From positions 6,200,001 through 6,264,000 of the forward strand of contig AP026073.1 in assembly GCA_024349765.1 (NCBI GenBank): 64,000 nt of DNA, given 5' to 3'. Position 1 is the stretch's first letter. Every line of letters starts with the position of its first letter. This DNA comes from Streptomyces nigrescens. Its GTDB lineage: Bacteria; Actinomycetota; Actinomycetes; Streptomycetales; Streptomycetaceae. Made by a program: the position numbers and the translations under genes. The notes under the pieces are model-generated. The model ran no database searches. It had not been told where the DNA came from and saw nothing but the letters and a program-made list of their open reading frames with translations. Shown here in pieces: positions 8,339 through 19,284 of the stretch.

Positions 8339-8559
8339 GGTTTCCTACGGCACGCGAAAGCGCGCTGCACGGCCACCGTCCGTATGCCGGCGACGAACAC
8401 AGCGCGACCCCGCGCCACGTTTCGTACGCCGAAAGGCAACAACCGGTGACCGAAGCGCGCATCGCGTGACCAGGCCCACATCCCTCCGTACGGGACCCCT
8501 CGCGCAGGAACGAAATGCGCGCGCGTACGGAAACGAACCCGAGCGGAAAAGGAGCAGCC

Positions 8560-9390
8560 GTGACCGACCCGGCGTCCATGGCCCTGCAGCAGGAGATCGC
8601 CCGGGATCTCCAGGTAACCGCGTCCTTCGACGCCGAGCAGGAGATCGAGCGCCGGGTGGCCTTCCTCACGGAGCAGCTGACCTCCTCGGGCCTGCGCTCG
8701 CTGGTCCTGGGCATCAGCGGCGGCGTCGACTCGACCACCACCGGCCGGCTGTGCCAGCTCGCCGTGGAGCGGGCCCGGGCCGACGGGTACGAGGCGACGT
8801 TCTACGCGATGCGGCTGCCCTACGGCGTCCAGGCGGACGAGAAGGACGCCCAGCGCGCGCTGGAGTTCATCCGCGCCGACCGGGAGCTGACCGTCGACGT
8901 CCGCCCGGCGAGCGACGCGGCGCTGCAGGCCGCGGTGGACGGCGGGCTGGTCTTCCGCGACGCGCACCACCAGGACTTCGTGCAGGGCAACATCAAGGCG
9001 CGGCAGCGCATGATCGCGCAGTACGCGGTCGCGGGCGCCCACGACGGACTGGTCGTGGGCACCGACCACGCGGCCGAGGCGGTCTCCGGCTTCTTCACCA
9101 AGTTCGGCGACGGCGCGGCCGACGTCGTGCCGCTGACCGGCCTCACCAAGCGCCGGGTGCGCGCGGTGGCGGCGGCGCTGGGTGCCCCGCGGGAGCTCGT
9201 CACGAAGGTGCCGACCGCCGACCTGGAGACCCTCGACCCGGGCAAGCCGGACGAGGACGCCCTCGGCGTGACCTACGACCAGATCGACGACTTCCTGGAA
9301 GGCAACCCGGTCCCCACCCCCGCCTTCGAGGCCATCGCCCGCCGCTACCGCCTCACGGCCCACAAGCGGGCCCTGCCGGTCGCGCCGTAG
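8560..9390 (+). CDS. nadE: NH3-dependent NAD+ synthetase
   Basis: A 276-residue synthetase that amidates deamido-NAD using ammonia and ATP, the last step of NAD synthesis. Seen: the PP-loop [10 protein letters not shown] (about 51-60), the [23 protein letters not shown] segment that binds the adenylated intermediate and metal, and a C-terminal [10 protein letters not shown]. The length matches the short ammonia-dependent E. coli form; the N-terminal glutaminase domain of most actinobacterial synthetases is absent. GTG 8560 follows AAAAGGAG at good spacing. It stands alone, with a palindromic terminator just after the stop. Confidence 0.93.
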   Translation: MTDPASMALQQEIARDLQVTASFDAEQEIERRVAFLTEQLTSSGLRSLVLGISGGVDSTTTGRLCQLAVERARADGYEATFYAMRLPYGVQADEKDAQRALEFIRADRELTVDVRPASDAALQAAVDGGLVFRDAHHQDFVQGNIKARQRMIAQYAVAGAHDGLVVGTDHAAEAVSGFFTKFGDGAADVVPLTGLTKRRVRAVAAALGAPRELVTKVPTADLETLDPGKPDEDALGVTYDQIDDFLEGNPVPTPAFEAIARRYRLTAHKRALPVAP

Positions 9391-9397
9391 TCGCGAA

Positions 9398-9422
9398 GCC
9401 GGCGGCCGGACCGGCCGCCGGC
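9398..9422 (+). terminator. GC-rich hairpin after nadE
   Basis: A 12-base perfect inverted repeat, GCCGGCGGCCGG / CCGGCCGCCGGC, around one central base begins eight bases after the nadE stop codon. There is no U-run, but strong hairpins of this kind commonly end transcripts in Streptomyces. Confidence 0.6.
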
Positions 9423-9542
9423 GCCTTACCCCGCCCGTCATGCACCCGCAAGGGGACGGTCACTCTTCCGGTGCTAAATCGTGGGCGTGGGCGGGCATGG
9501 ATGCGGGCATGGGAAGCCGCGAAGTGCGATCGGAAGATCAAC

Positions 9543-9564
9543 TGTCAGTGGGTCCGCCTACGCT
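9543..9564 (+). promoter_or_regulatory. RecA-NDp (PafBC-type, DNA damage) promoter
   Basis: TGTCAGTG (9543-9550), eight bases, then TACGCT (9559-9564). This matches the RecA-NDp promoter consensus tTGTCrGTG-N8-TAnnnT known from mycobacterial and Streptomyces DNA-damage genes, except for C in place of the first T. The -10 ends seven bases before ATG 9572, which places the transcript start at or next to the start codon and predicts a leaderless mRNA. Confidence 0.7.
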
Positions 9565-9571
9565 CCAAGGC

Positions 9572-9925
9572 ATGGGTTACGCACACCTGCGCGAACTCCA
9601 GACCGCGCTGACCACCGCCTCCGACCTGACCACCGCCCTCCAGTCCGCGCCCAACCGGCACGACGCGGACCAACTCGTCGACGTCCTCCGGCAAGCACTG
9701 ACCGCCGCCAGTTCGCTGGGCGCCGAGACCGGCCCGACCGGCTGCGCCCTGCATCCGCACGGCGCGGTCGATCCGCTGTACGGCGACCCGGAGGACCCCC
9801 TCCCGCCGGGCTACGGCAAGTGCCTGCTCTGCAACGACCGCCGGCGCCGGGCGGACGCGCACAGCCCGCACATACGCCGGTTCGCCCGCCCGCACCCCCG
9901 CTGGCGCCGCCCGTTGAGCGCCTGA
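9572..9925 (+). CDS. Small protein of unknown function, putatively DNA-damage inducible
   Basis: A 117-residue protein of no family I recognise. The first 50 residues are helical and rich in Leu, Ala and Thr (LRELQTALTTASDLTTALQ); a cysteine-containing middle (GCALHPHGAVDPLYGD, then GKCLLCNDRRRR) resembles a small zinc-binding knuckle; the tail is basic (RRFARPHPRWRRP). The CLLC pair plus an upstream Cys/His set suggests metal binding, but this is inference. ATG 9572 is preferred over earlier in-frame ATGs at 9497 and 9509 because a near-perfect RecA-NDp promoter ends seven bases before it. Confidence 0.7.
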   Translation: MGYAHLRELQTALTTASDLTTALQSAPNRHDADQLVDVLRQALTAASSLGAETGPTGCALHPHGAVDPLYGDPEDPLPPGYGKCLLCNDRRRRADAHSPHIRRFARPHPRWRRPLSA

Positions 9926-10013
9926 CACCCGGCCGCGGCGGCAGCCCCCCGGCACGAGAGACGCACGAGGGGCTACCGCCGCGGCGGGCCAGGGGCAGGG
10001 CGCGGGTGTCCGG

Positions 10014-10874
10014 CTACCGGCCCGGGGGCGGTGCCTCGCCGTCCCCGTCCTCCGGTCGCTTCTCCGGCCGCAGGGCGATGCGCCCCAGCAGCGCGGCGAC
10101 GGCCAGGGCGGCCACCGCGATCAGGGCGTAGTCCGGCACGCCGTTCCCGAGCCGGGTCGCCCATTCCTCGACCCGGAATTCGGCGTCGGCGTCGAGGATG
10201 CCGGGCAGCGCGCTGGTCCCGTTGAAGCACAGGAAGAGCACGCCGATGCCGAGGAAGAACGCCCCGGACACCACCGACGTGGTGTGCAGCCGCAGCCGCC
10301 CCAGGGTGAACTCCCGGCCGCGCAGCCAGCCGCGGGACCCGAGCCGGAAGCGGTCCCAGAACAGCGCCAGCACGAACAGCGGCAGTGCCATGCCCAGGGC
10401 GTAGACCGCCAGCATCGAGGCGCCGTACACCGGCGAGCCGCTGACCGCCGTCACGGTCAGCACCGCGCCGAGGATCGGGCCGGCACAGAAGCCCGCCAGG
10501 CCGTAGACGCAGCCGAGGAGGAAGGTGGTGACCGCCGACCGCGGGGTGATCCGGGCCGCCGCGGCCTGCGCGCGGCGGGAGGCGAAGCCCAGGCCGAGGA
10601 TCTGGGCGAGCCCCATCGCGATGACCGTCCAGCCGCCGAGGGTGATGAGCAGGTCGCGGTGGCCGTTGAACAGCCGGCTGGCCGCCGTACTCGCCGCGCC
10701 GAGCGGTACGAGCGTGGTGGCCAGCCCCAGGTAGAACACCCCGGTGCGGGCCAGCAGCCGGCCGGTTCCGGTGAGCGAGTAGGCGAAGAACGCCGGCAGC
10801 AGCAGTGCGCTGCAGGGGCTGATCAGCGCCAGCACCCCGCCGAGGAACGCCGCGAGGTAGCCGATGTCGGTCAC
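10014..10874 (-). CDS. CcdA/DsbD-type cytochrome c biogenesis membrane protein
   Basis: A 286-residue protein with six or more membrane helices of the CcdA/DsbD-gamma family. These carry reducing power across the membrane by thiol exchange. Key cysteines sit in LALISPCSALLLPAFFAY near the N-terminus and GLAGFCAGPILGAV in the fourth helix region, the two conserved positions of the family. The GTG start at 10874 overlaps the stop of the DsbA-like gene (GTGA), so the two are coupled and probably work as a redox pair in the cell envelope. No cytochrome c genes are nearby, so thiol-oxidoreductase recycling fits better than haem insertion. Confidence 0.87.
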   Translation of the reverse strand: MTDIGYLAAFLGGVLALISPCSALLLPAFFAYSLTGTGRLLARTGVFYLGLATTLVPLGAASTAASRLFNGHRDLLITLGGWTVIAMGLAQILGLGFASRRAQAAAARITPRSAVTTFLLGCVYGLAGFCAGPILGAVLTVTAVSGSPVYGASMLAVYALGMALPLFVLALFWDRFRLGSRGWLRGREFTLGRLRLHTTSVVSGAFFLGIGVLFLCFNGTSALPGILDADAEFRVEEWATRLGNGVPDYALIAVAALAVAALLGRIALRPEKRPEDGDGEAPPPGR

Positions 10875-11647
10875 TTCCCGGCCCCCGCACCGCCCTTGCC
10901 GGCCCGCGCCGCGGCGTCCTGGATCGCCTGCGCGAAGACCTCGGTGGGCTGGGCCCCGGCCACCGGCCGGCCGTTGATCAGGAAGGACGGCGTGGACTGC
11001 ACCCCGAGCCGGTAGCCCTCGTCCTGGTCCTTCTTCAGCGCCCGCTCGGCATCCGCGCTCTTCAGGTCGCTGCGGAACCTGTCGAGGTCCGGCACCCCGC
11101 TCTCCTCGGCCAGCTCGACGAGCTTGTCCTCGGCCAGCGCCGCGCCCTTGCGGGTCTTGGCGTACAGCGTGTCGTGCAGCTGCCAGAACCTGCCCTGCCG
11201 GCCGGCCGCCCAGGAGGCGCGGGCGGCCCGCTCGGAGTCGGCGCCGAAGACCGGGAAGTTGCGGAACTCGATGCGCAGGGTGCCCGCGTCGACGTACTTC
11301 TTGATCAGCTCGGGCTGGGTCTCGCGGGTGAAGCGGCCGCAGAACGAGCACTGGTAGTCGGCGTATTCGACCAGGACGACCGGGGCGTCCTTCTTGCCGA
11401 CGGCCAGCGGGTCGCCGGCCGTGCGCCGGCTGGTCCGCCGGGCGAGGTCGTCGAACATCTTCTGCTGGTCGGGGTCCTCCTCGGACCGGGGGGAGGCGGC
11501 GGCCTCGGGCTCGCCGCCGCGGGCGGTGTCGCGGTCGCCCTCGATGGTCTTGCCGATGGCGACGCCGATGGCGACCAGCGCCACGACGAGGGCCAGGACC
11601 GCGCCGATGGCGGCCAGTTTGCGGGTGCGGGAAGCGTTTGCGGGCAT
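10871..11647 (-). CDS. DsbA-like thioredoxin-fold protein, membrane anchored
   Basis: A 258-residue protein with one N-terminal membrane helix (LAAIGAVLALVVALVAIGVAIG), a charged linker of about 50 residues, then a thioredoxin-fold DsbA/DSBA_2 domain. The active site is CSFC in VEYADYQCSFCGRF, the cis-proline is in QSTPSFLINGRPVAG, and FRNFPVFG is typical. It probably forms or rearranges disulfides outside the membrane, linked to the CcdA homologue that overlaps its 3' end. ATG 11647 follows GGAG at about seven bases. Confidence 0.9.
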   Translation of the reverse strand: MPANASRTRKLAAIGAVLALVVALVAIGVAIGKTIEGDRDTARGGEPEAAASPRSEEDPDQQKMFDDLARRTSRRTAGDPLAVGKKDAPVVLVEYADYQCSFCGRFTRETQPELIKKYVDAGTLRIEFRNFPVFGADSERAARASWAAGRQGRFWQLHDTLYAKTRKGAALAEDKLVELAEESGVPDLDRFRSDLKSADAERALKKDQDEGYRLGVQSTPSFLINGRPVAGAQPTEVFAQAIQDAAARAGKGGAGAGK

Positions 11648-11703
11648 GCGGAAGCTCCTGACGTACGGAGAGGGAAATCGGCCGGGTGCGGGTGGCCGGC
11701 GGC

Positions 11704-12147
11704 CTATATCCGCAGTACGGGCAGGAGCGCGGTGGGGTCGGTGGCGGGGGCGCGGTCCGTCGGCGGACGGGCCAGCGCGAACTGGGCGGGCGCGTCGGCG
11801 GCGAGCGGCCCGGCTCCGGCCGTCGGCGCGGGGGCCAGCGGCTCACCGCGGTGCGGGGTGGGCAGCGGCGCGGACTCCTCGGGGCCGGGCGCATGCCGGT
11901 CCGAGCACCGCTTCCCCGGGTCGGCGGCGACCGGCGGGGCCGTCAACGGGGAGGTCGGAGCGGCGGCCGCCGGCTCCGCACCGGGCCGCCCGTCGATCGC
12001 GGTCACGGCCGTCGCCACGGCCGCCGGCGCTGCCGTAGGGCCGGCCGGGGCCACCGCTTCGAGGCCGGTCCGGCACAGCAGCGGACCGAAGGTCACCGCG
12101 AGGAGGAGCAGCAGCATCATGCCGGCCGATCGCCGCAGCTGGTGCAT
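11704..12147 (-). CDS. Small secreted or membrane-anchored Pro/Ala-rich protein, unknown
   Basis: A 147-residue protein with one hydrophobic segment after a basic start (MHQLRRSAGMMLLLLLAVTFGPLLC), then about 120 residues of Pro/Ala/Thr-rich low complexity. Only two cysteines are present, one in the membrane segment and one in GKRCSDRH. I do not recognise a family. GGAGAGGAGG just before ATG 12147 supports the start over an ATG at 12177. It precedes the DsbA-like and CcdA genes on the same strand with a 56-base gap, so it may be cotranscribed and be a partner or client of that redox pair. Confidence 0.6.
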   Translation of the reverse strand: MHQLRRSAGMMLLLLLAVTFGPLLCRTGLEAVAPAGPTAAPAAVATAVTAIDGRPGAEPAAAAPTSPLTAPPVAADPGKRCSDRHAPGPEESAPLPTPHRGEPLAPAPTAGAGPLAADAPAQFALARPPTDRAPATDPTALLPVLRI

Positions 12148-12236
12148 GTCCCTCCTCTCCGTACCGGTCGCGCGCATGAACAGCCCATCCTACGGACCGC
12201 CACCGCGCGACCGGAGCACCGGCCGGAGAGGGGTGT

Positions 12237-12776
12237 TCAGCGGTCGCCGACCCGCATCTCGAACCAGGTGGTCTTGCCGCGCGGCAGCAGGTCCACGCCC
12301 CACCGGTCGGAGAGTGTGTCGACGAGGAACAGCCCGCGCCCGCTGATGTCCAGGTCCTGGACGGGCATGAGACAGGGCAGCCCGCGGGACGGATCGCGCA
12401 CCTCGATGCGGATCCAGCCACGGCGGCGCAGCATCCGCAGCGCCAGGGTCCGGGCTCCGGTGTGGCGTACGGCGTTGCCGACGAGCTCGGAGACCAGCAG
12501 CACGGCGTGCTCGGCGAGCTGGGGCGTCAGGGACCACTGCTTCAGGAGGACGGCGGCGGTCAGCCGGCGGGCGATACCGGCGGACTGCGGGCGGGAGGGC
12601 AGCCGGACCTCGCCGAGGGTCGGCTCGGCCACCAGGTCGACGGATACCGCACCCGGACTGCCGGGAGCCGGCGCCGGGGTCCGGTCCGTACCGGGGATGC
12701 CCCACCGCGCGGCGGCCGGATCGCTCCGCGGCCGCGGCTGCTCCATACCTTCGAGGCCCGCCATGCCCCCCATCAT
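12237..12776 (-). CDS. Anti-sigma-type HATPase_c ATP-binding protein
   Basis: A protein of about 179 residues with a single GHKL/HATPase_c domain of the RsbW-like kind abundant in Streptomyces. Motifs: N-box LLVSELVGNAVRHTGA, an altered G1 (EVRDPSRGLP), and a glycine-rich G2 (GRGLFLVDTLSDRWGV). Such proteins may phosphorylate anti-anti-sigma factors or sequester sigma factors. The first 50 residues are Pro/Gly-rich and poorly conserved. The start is uncertain: ATG 12776 is used, with ATGs at 12773, 12764 and 12746 possible. No partner sigma or anti-sigma antagonist gene lies nearby. Confidence 0.78.
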   Translation of the reverse strand: MMGGMAGLEGMEQPRPRSDPAAARWGIPGTDRTPAPAPGSPGAVSVDLVAEPTLGEVRLPSRPQSAGIARRLTAAVLLKQWSLTPQLAEHAVLLVSELVGNAVRHTGARTLALRMLRRRGWIRIEVRDPSRGLPCLMPVQDLDISGRGLFLVDTLSDRWGVDLLPRGKTTWFEMRVGDR

Positions 12777-13040
12777 GGCTGCTACTTGGCGGTCACGGGG
12801 GCGGAACCGAGGGAATCCGTTGCCCGGAATCGACGGCTCCGACCCCCGACGGAGACATATGCCAGTGGCAGCAGAGGTTTCGGGTCCCCGCCGCTGACCT
12901 GCGACGACACCGGGCATACGAATGATCGATCCGAGGTGTCAACAGGGCTTTTTTGAGCCGCAGTTACGATTTCCACGATTCGCCCACACGGGGCATCGGG
13001 TCCCGGCCAAACCTCATGTGCCCCGTCAACACCGCACGTA

Positions 13041-13808
13041 TCAGAGGAACTTGGCCTTGCCGGGGCCCTCCTCGACGAAGCTGCGCATCCCGATCTCCCG
13101 GTCCTCGGTCGCGAACAGCCCGGCGAACCAGTTCCGTTCGACCGTCAGCCCGGTGTCGATGTCGGTCTCCAGTCCGGCGTCGACGGACTCCTTCGCGGCC
13201 CGCAGCGCCAGCGCCGGTCCGGCCGCCAGTCGCGCCGCCCAGGCGTGCGCCTGCTCGTAGACCTCGGCGGCCGGCACCACCCGGTCGACCAGTCCGATGG
13301 CGAGCGCCTCCTCGGCCTTCACCTGACGGCCGGTGAAGATCAGGTCCTTGGCCTTGGACGGCCCCACCAGCCGCGCCAGCCGCTGGGTGCCGCCGGCGCC
13401 CGGGATCAGGCCGAGCAGGATCTCCGGCTGGCCGAGCTTGGCGTTGTCGGCGGCGATCCGGAAGTCGGCGCAGAGCGCCAACTCGCAGCCGCCGCCGAGC
13501 GCGTAGCCGGTGACCGCGGCGACCACCGGCTTGGGGATCCGGGCCACGGCGGTGAACGCGTCCTGCAGCGCCTTGGACCGCACGACCATCGCCGCGTGGT
13601 CCATGACCTGCATCTCCTTGATGTCCGCGCCGGCCGCGAAGACCTTCTCGCCGCCCCAGACGACAACCGCGCGCACGTCGTCGCGGCGGGTGATCTCCTC
13701 GGCCAGCTCGCGCAGCCGGTCCTGGGTGGCGATGTCGAGTGCGTTCATCGGCGGGCGGTCCAGGCGGATGGTCCCGACACCCTCGGCGACCTCAAGATTC
13801 ACAGTCAT
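13041..13808 (-). CDS. Enoyl-CoA hydratase/isomerase family protein
   Basis: A 255-residue crotonase-fold protein. It has the oxyanion-hole segments FAAGADIKEM and YALGGGCELALCADFRIA and both catalytic glutamates of true hydratases, in GGGCELAL and QPEILLGLIPGAGGTQRLARLVG. It probably hydrates 2-enoyl-CoA in fatty-acid beta-oxidation. No ribosome binding site precedes ATG 13808; instead TACTAA (minus strand, 13823-13818) lies nine bases before it, so the mRNA may be leaderless. It stands alone; the preceding gap to the ATP-binding protein gene (12777-13040) shows no obvious gene. Confidence 0.93.
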   Translation of the reverse strand: MTVNLEVAEGVGTIRLDRPPMNALDIATQDRLRELAEEITRRDDVRAVVVWGGEKVFAAGADIKEMQVMDHAAMVVRSKALQDAFTAVARIPKPVVAAVTGYALGGGCELALCADFRIAADNAKLGQPEILLGLIPGAGGTQRLARLVGPSKAKDLIFTGRQVKAEEALAIGLVDRVVPAAEVYEQAHAWAARLAAGPALALRAAKESVDAGLETDIDTGLTVERNWFAGLFATEDREIGMRSFVEEGPGKAKFL

Positions 13809-13933
13809 GCCGGAAGGTTAGTACGCGTTAACGGCGGGCGGACCGGTGCGCTCCGTCACAGTGCCCGGACCCGGTCACCTTCCGGCCGTTTCCCGCCGTT
13901 TCCCGGCGCTCCCGCCCGCTCGCCACCGGCGTC

Positions 13934-15187
13934 CTACTGGCCGGCCTTCCACTTCTCCCAGGAGAGGTTCCAGTCGCTGAAGCCGTTGTCCGGCTGGATC
14001 GTTTCGTCGTGCGAGTTCTTGACGATGACGACGTCGCCGACGAGGGAATTGCGGAAGAACCACGCCGCCGGGGTGGAGCCGTCGCCGCCGCCGCGCTGGT
14101 CGAACAGGCCGACACAGCCGTGGCTGGCGTTGCGGGTGCCGAACGTCGGCCGGCCGGACCAGTAATTGCCGTGGATGAACGTCCCGGAATTGCTCAGCCG
14201 CATGGCGTGCGGGACGTCCTTGATGTCGTACTCGCCGCCGAAGCCGACCGTGTCGCCGTTCATCCGCGTCACCACGTGCTTCTCGCTGATCACCATCGTG
14301 CCGTTGTACGTCTCGGTGCCCGGCGCGCCCGCGGTGATCGGGACGGTCTTGATCTTCTTGCCGTCGCGGACCACGGTCATCGTCTTCTGCTCGGCGTCGA
14401 CCGTGCTGACCTGGCCGCGGCCGACGGTGAAGGAGACCTGCTTGGCCTGGGTGCCGTAGACGCCGGGGCGGCCCTCGACGCCGTCGAGGTCGAGCTTGAG
14501 GGTGACCTTGGTGCCGGGCGCCCAGTACTTCTCGGGGCGGAAGTCCAGCCGGTCGTTGCCGAACCAGTGGCCCTCGATCGGGACCGACGGGCTGGCGGTG
14601 ACCTTGATGGCGTCCGCCACCGCCTTGGGATGGGTGATGCCGCGGGTGAAGCGGATCGAGACCGGCATGCCGACGCCGACCTGCTGGCCGTTCTCCGGGC
14701 TGTACTGGCCGATGAAGGTGTTCTTCGGGACGAGGGTGGTGAACGTGGAGTGCTCGGCGGCCTCCCGGCCCCGGCCGTCCACCGCGACCGCGTCGACGGT
14801 GTACTTCGTCGAGGCGCCCAGATGGCCGCTCGGCTGCCACAGCGCGCCGTCGCCGGATATCTTCCCGTCGACCGCGTTGCCCTTGCCGTCGGTGACCTTG
14901 ACGGTCTTCAGCCGCCCCTTCCCCGCGGTCACCTTCAGCGCGCCACTGGTGGCCACGCCGTCCGCGCCGTCCTTGGGGGCTATCGTCACCGCGGCCTGCG
15001 AGGCGGCCTTGTCGCCGCCGGCCTTGCCGGCCGCCTTCCCGTCGTCTCCGTCGTCGCCACCGCACGCGCTCACCAGCATCAGCGTCGCGCCGAGCAGCAA
15101 CGCGAGCGGTGCGCCGCCGGCACGCTGCCCCCGGCGCCGGCGCGCCGGCACCCCCGGATTCGGCTGGACGTTCACCACTGGCCCCAT
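13934..15187 (-). CDS. L,D-transpeptidase lipoprotein with Ig-like domains (copy 1)
   Basis: A 417-residue YkuD-type L,D-transpeptidase, which makes 3-3 cross-links between meso-DAP (here LL-DAP type) stem peptides. The N-terminus has a lipobox LVSACGG, predicting a lipoprotein. Two bacterial Ig-like domains follow (about 80-290), then the catalytic domain with HGNYWSG and the active site SHGCVGL (Cys near 358). The C-terminal WNLSWEKWKAGQ tail is shared with the paralogue upstream. ATG 15187 gives a basic N-terminus before the lipobox. The architecture matches the mycobacterial LdtMt2 type. Confidence 0.93.
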   Translation of the reverse strand: MGPVVNVQPNPGVPARRRRGQRAGGAPLALLLGATLMLVSACGGDDGDDGKAAGKAGGDKAASQAAVTIAPKDGADGVATSGALKVTAGKGRLKTVKVTDGKGNAVDGKISGDGALWQPSGHLGASTKYTVDAVAVDGRGREAAEHSTFTTLVPKNTFIGQYSPENGQQVGVGMPVSIRFTRGITHPKAVADAIKVTASPSVPIEGHWFGNDRLDFRPEKYWAPGTKVTLKLDLDGVEGRPGVYGTQAKQVSFTVGRGQVSTVDAEQKTMTVVRDGKKIKTVPITAGAPGTETYNGTMVISEKHVVTRMNGDTVGFGGEYDIKDVPHAMRLSNSGTFIHGNYWSGRPTFGTRNASHGCVGLFDQRGGGDGSTPAAWFFRNSLVGDVVIVKNSHDETIQPDNGFSDWNLSWEKWKAGQ

Positions 15188-15386
15188 TTCCCCTCGTACG
15201 GCCCGCACTCCCCCGCGCGCGGACGCGGAGGACCGCGCGCCTGGCGTTAGATAACCACACCGCACCGACATGTGAACTCCCCGCGGATGTCACCGTTTAG
15301 TCCCAAGTGCGGGGGTGAGCGGGAGCGGACGGCCGGGCACGCCCGCCGGAGCCGCTCCGGCGCGGTCGCGGACCGTCCGGCGCCGG

Positions 15387-16631
15387 TCAGTGCAGCGCGG
15401 AGCCGGACCGCCACTGCTCCCAGGACAGGTTCCAGCCGCCCAGGCCGTTGTCCGGTGCGACCAGCCGTTCCGGTGAGTTGTGGACGACCACGGTGTCCCC
15501 GACGATCGACTGGCCGAAGAACCAGCCGGCCGGGGTGTGCGGGCCGCCGCCCTTGATGTCCTTGAGGCCGACGCAGCCGTGGCTGGTGTTGAGGCCGCCG
15601 AAGACCTCGGGCCGCGCCCAGTAGTTGCCGTGCAGAAAGGTCCCGGACCTGGTCAGGCGCATGGCGTGCGGCACGTCGGGGATGTCGTACTCGCCGCCGA
15701 AGCCGACCGTGCCGCCGTCCATCCGCGTCAGCGAGTGCCGCTCCAGGATGACCATCCGCCCGTTGTACGTGGGGTTCTCGGCGTCGCCCGCGGTGACCGG
15801 CAGCACCGCGACGGTCCGTCCGTCCCGGCGCACCGTCATCGTGTGCCGGGCGGCATCGATGAAGCTGACCTGGTCGCGGCCCACCCGGTAGTGGACGGTC
15901 CGCCGCTGCGTCCCGTAGGCGTTCGGTGCGGCCTTCACACCGCGCAGCCGGAGCTCCACCGTGACCCGGGTGCCCGGCCGCCAGCGGTCGCGGGGGCGGA
16001 AGTCGAGGCGACGGTGGCCGAACCAGTGGGCGGCGACCTCGACGCGGGGCTGGGCGCTCACCCGGACGGCGCGCTCGACGGCCCGGCGGTCGGCGATCGG
16101 GCGGTTGAAGACCATCGAGAAGATCAGGCCGGTGCCGACCGTGGCGTCGCCCTGCGGCGAGAACGAGCCGGTGACGCGGTGGACCGGCGGGGCGGTGGTG
16201 AAGGTGGTGCGGCGGGTGGCGCGGTGGCCGGCGCCGTCCAGGGCGACCGCGTCGACGGTGTACGTCGTGCCGGGCCGGAGCGGGCCGGCGACGGGGCGCC
16301 AGACCATGCCGTCCGGTGAGATCCGGCCGACCACCGGCTGCCGGCCGGCTCCCGCGGTGCGGGTGACGTGCACCCGCTCCAGCCGCCCCTCCGGCACCCG
16401 GACCTCGAACCGCCCGTTGGCCCGTACGCCGCGCGCGCCATTCTCCGGGACGATCCTGATCGCCTCCTCCGGGGTGCGCGGGGCGCCGCCGATGAGCGCC
16501 TCGGTGTCCCCGCAGCCGGCCAGTGCCACCGTCCCGGCGAGCCAGGCCACGACGGCGCGGGAGACGCGGACGCGGACGTTCCGGTGGTGCTTCGCTCGTC
16601 CCCCTGCACGTTCCTGCTGATGGCCGGTCAT
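15387..16631 (-). CDS. L,D-transpeptidase lipoprotein with Ig-like domains (copy 2)
   Basis: A 414-residue paralogue of the preceding L,D-transpeptidase, with the same order: lipobox VALAGCGD, two Ig-like domains, catalytic domain with FLHGNYWARP and SHGCVGL (Cys near 353), and a WNLSWEQWRSG end. It is more Arg-rich than copy 1, for instance in the Ig domains, so the two are old duplicates and not recent ones. ATG 16631 has no ribosome binding site; no better start is visible before the lipobox. It diverges from glgX across 232 bases that must hold both promoters. Confidence 0.92.
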   Translation of the reverse strand: MTGHQQERAGGRAKHHRNVRVRVSRAVVAWLAGTVALAGCGDTEALIGGAPRTPEEAIRIVPENGARGVRANGRFEVRVPEGRLERVHVTRTAGAGRQPVVGRISPDGMVWRPVAGPLRPGTTYTVDAVALDGAGHRATRRTTFTTAPPVHRVTGSFSPQGDATVGTGLIFSMVFNRPIADRRAVERAVRVSAQPRVEVAAHWFGHRRLDFRPRDRWRPGTRVTVELRLRGVKAAPNAYGTQRRTVHYRVGRDQVSFIDAARHTMTVRRDGRTVAVLPVTAGDAENPTYNGRMVILERHSLTRMDGGTVGFGGEYDIPDVPHAMRLTRSGTFLHGNYWARPEVFGGLNTSHGCVGLKDIKGGGPHTPAGWFFGQSIVGDTVVVHNSPERLVAPDNGLGGWNLSWEQWRSGSALH

Positions 16632-16863
16632 ATACCGAATTGTGAACGATGGTGGGGAGTGACGGGGGTATGTCGCGTGCGGATCCATCCGTTTGTCCCG
16701 CCAAGGAGGGCTCCGGGGGCGGCGCGCCGAGCCCCCGCGCGGGGAAACGTGAGGCAACGGCCGGTTGCGGGAAGAACAACGGGGAGGGCGGGAACGTACG
16801 CGCGGCCGGGACTCCGTGCGCGGGCACCGCCCGACCGAGCCATGAGCCGCAGGAGGCCGGCAC

Positions 16864-19100
<2,237 letters not shown>

Positions 19101-19116
<16 letters not shown>

Positions 19117-19169
19117 GGCCGGGGCGGTGCGGGGCGGCGCGGGGCGGTGCCGGGCTGAGGCCGGGGCGG
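19101..19169 (+). repeat. 27-base direct repeat over the glgX stop codon
   Basis: The same 27 bases, starting GGCGGTGCCGGGCTGAGG and ending CCGGGGCGG, occur at 19101-19127 and 19143-19169, 42 bases apart. The first copy contains the glgX stop (TGA 19114-19116). A third, partial copy starts near 19184. The array looks like a small tandem duplication of the gene's own 3' end. Confidence 0.7.
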
Positions 19170-19253
19170 CGTGGGCCGGTGCGGGGCGGTGCCGGGCCGG
19201 CGCGGCGTGAACTGACGGGTGCCGGCCGCGGCCCGCCGAAATCCAGCTGAGCG

Positions 19254-19276
19254 TTGTCAGTGGTGCGCCTTACTCT
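19254..19276 (+). promoter_or_regulatory. RecA-NDp (PafBC-type, DNA damage) promoter of the ABC exporter pair
   Basis: TTGTCAGTG (19254-19262), exactly eight bases, then TACTCT (19271-19276): a full match to the RecA-NDp consensus tTGTCrGTG-N8-TAnnnT. The -10 ends eight bases before ATG 19285, so the transcript is predicted to be leaderless. No ribosome binding site precedes that ATG, which agrees. Confidence 0.78.
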
Positions 19277-19284
19277 CGCGAGTG

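Noticed and set aside
15248-15270. A RecA-NDp-like match (minus strand, TGTCGGTG then TATCTA) upstream of L,D-transpeptidase copy 1
   Set aside because: The spacing is nine bases and the -10 lacks the last T, so the match does not reach the consensus that the two accepted promoters meet. It also lies about 60 bases from the start codon.
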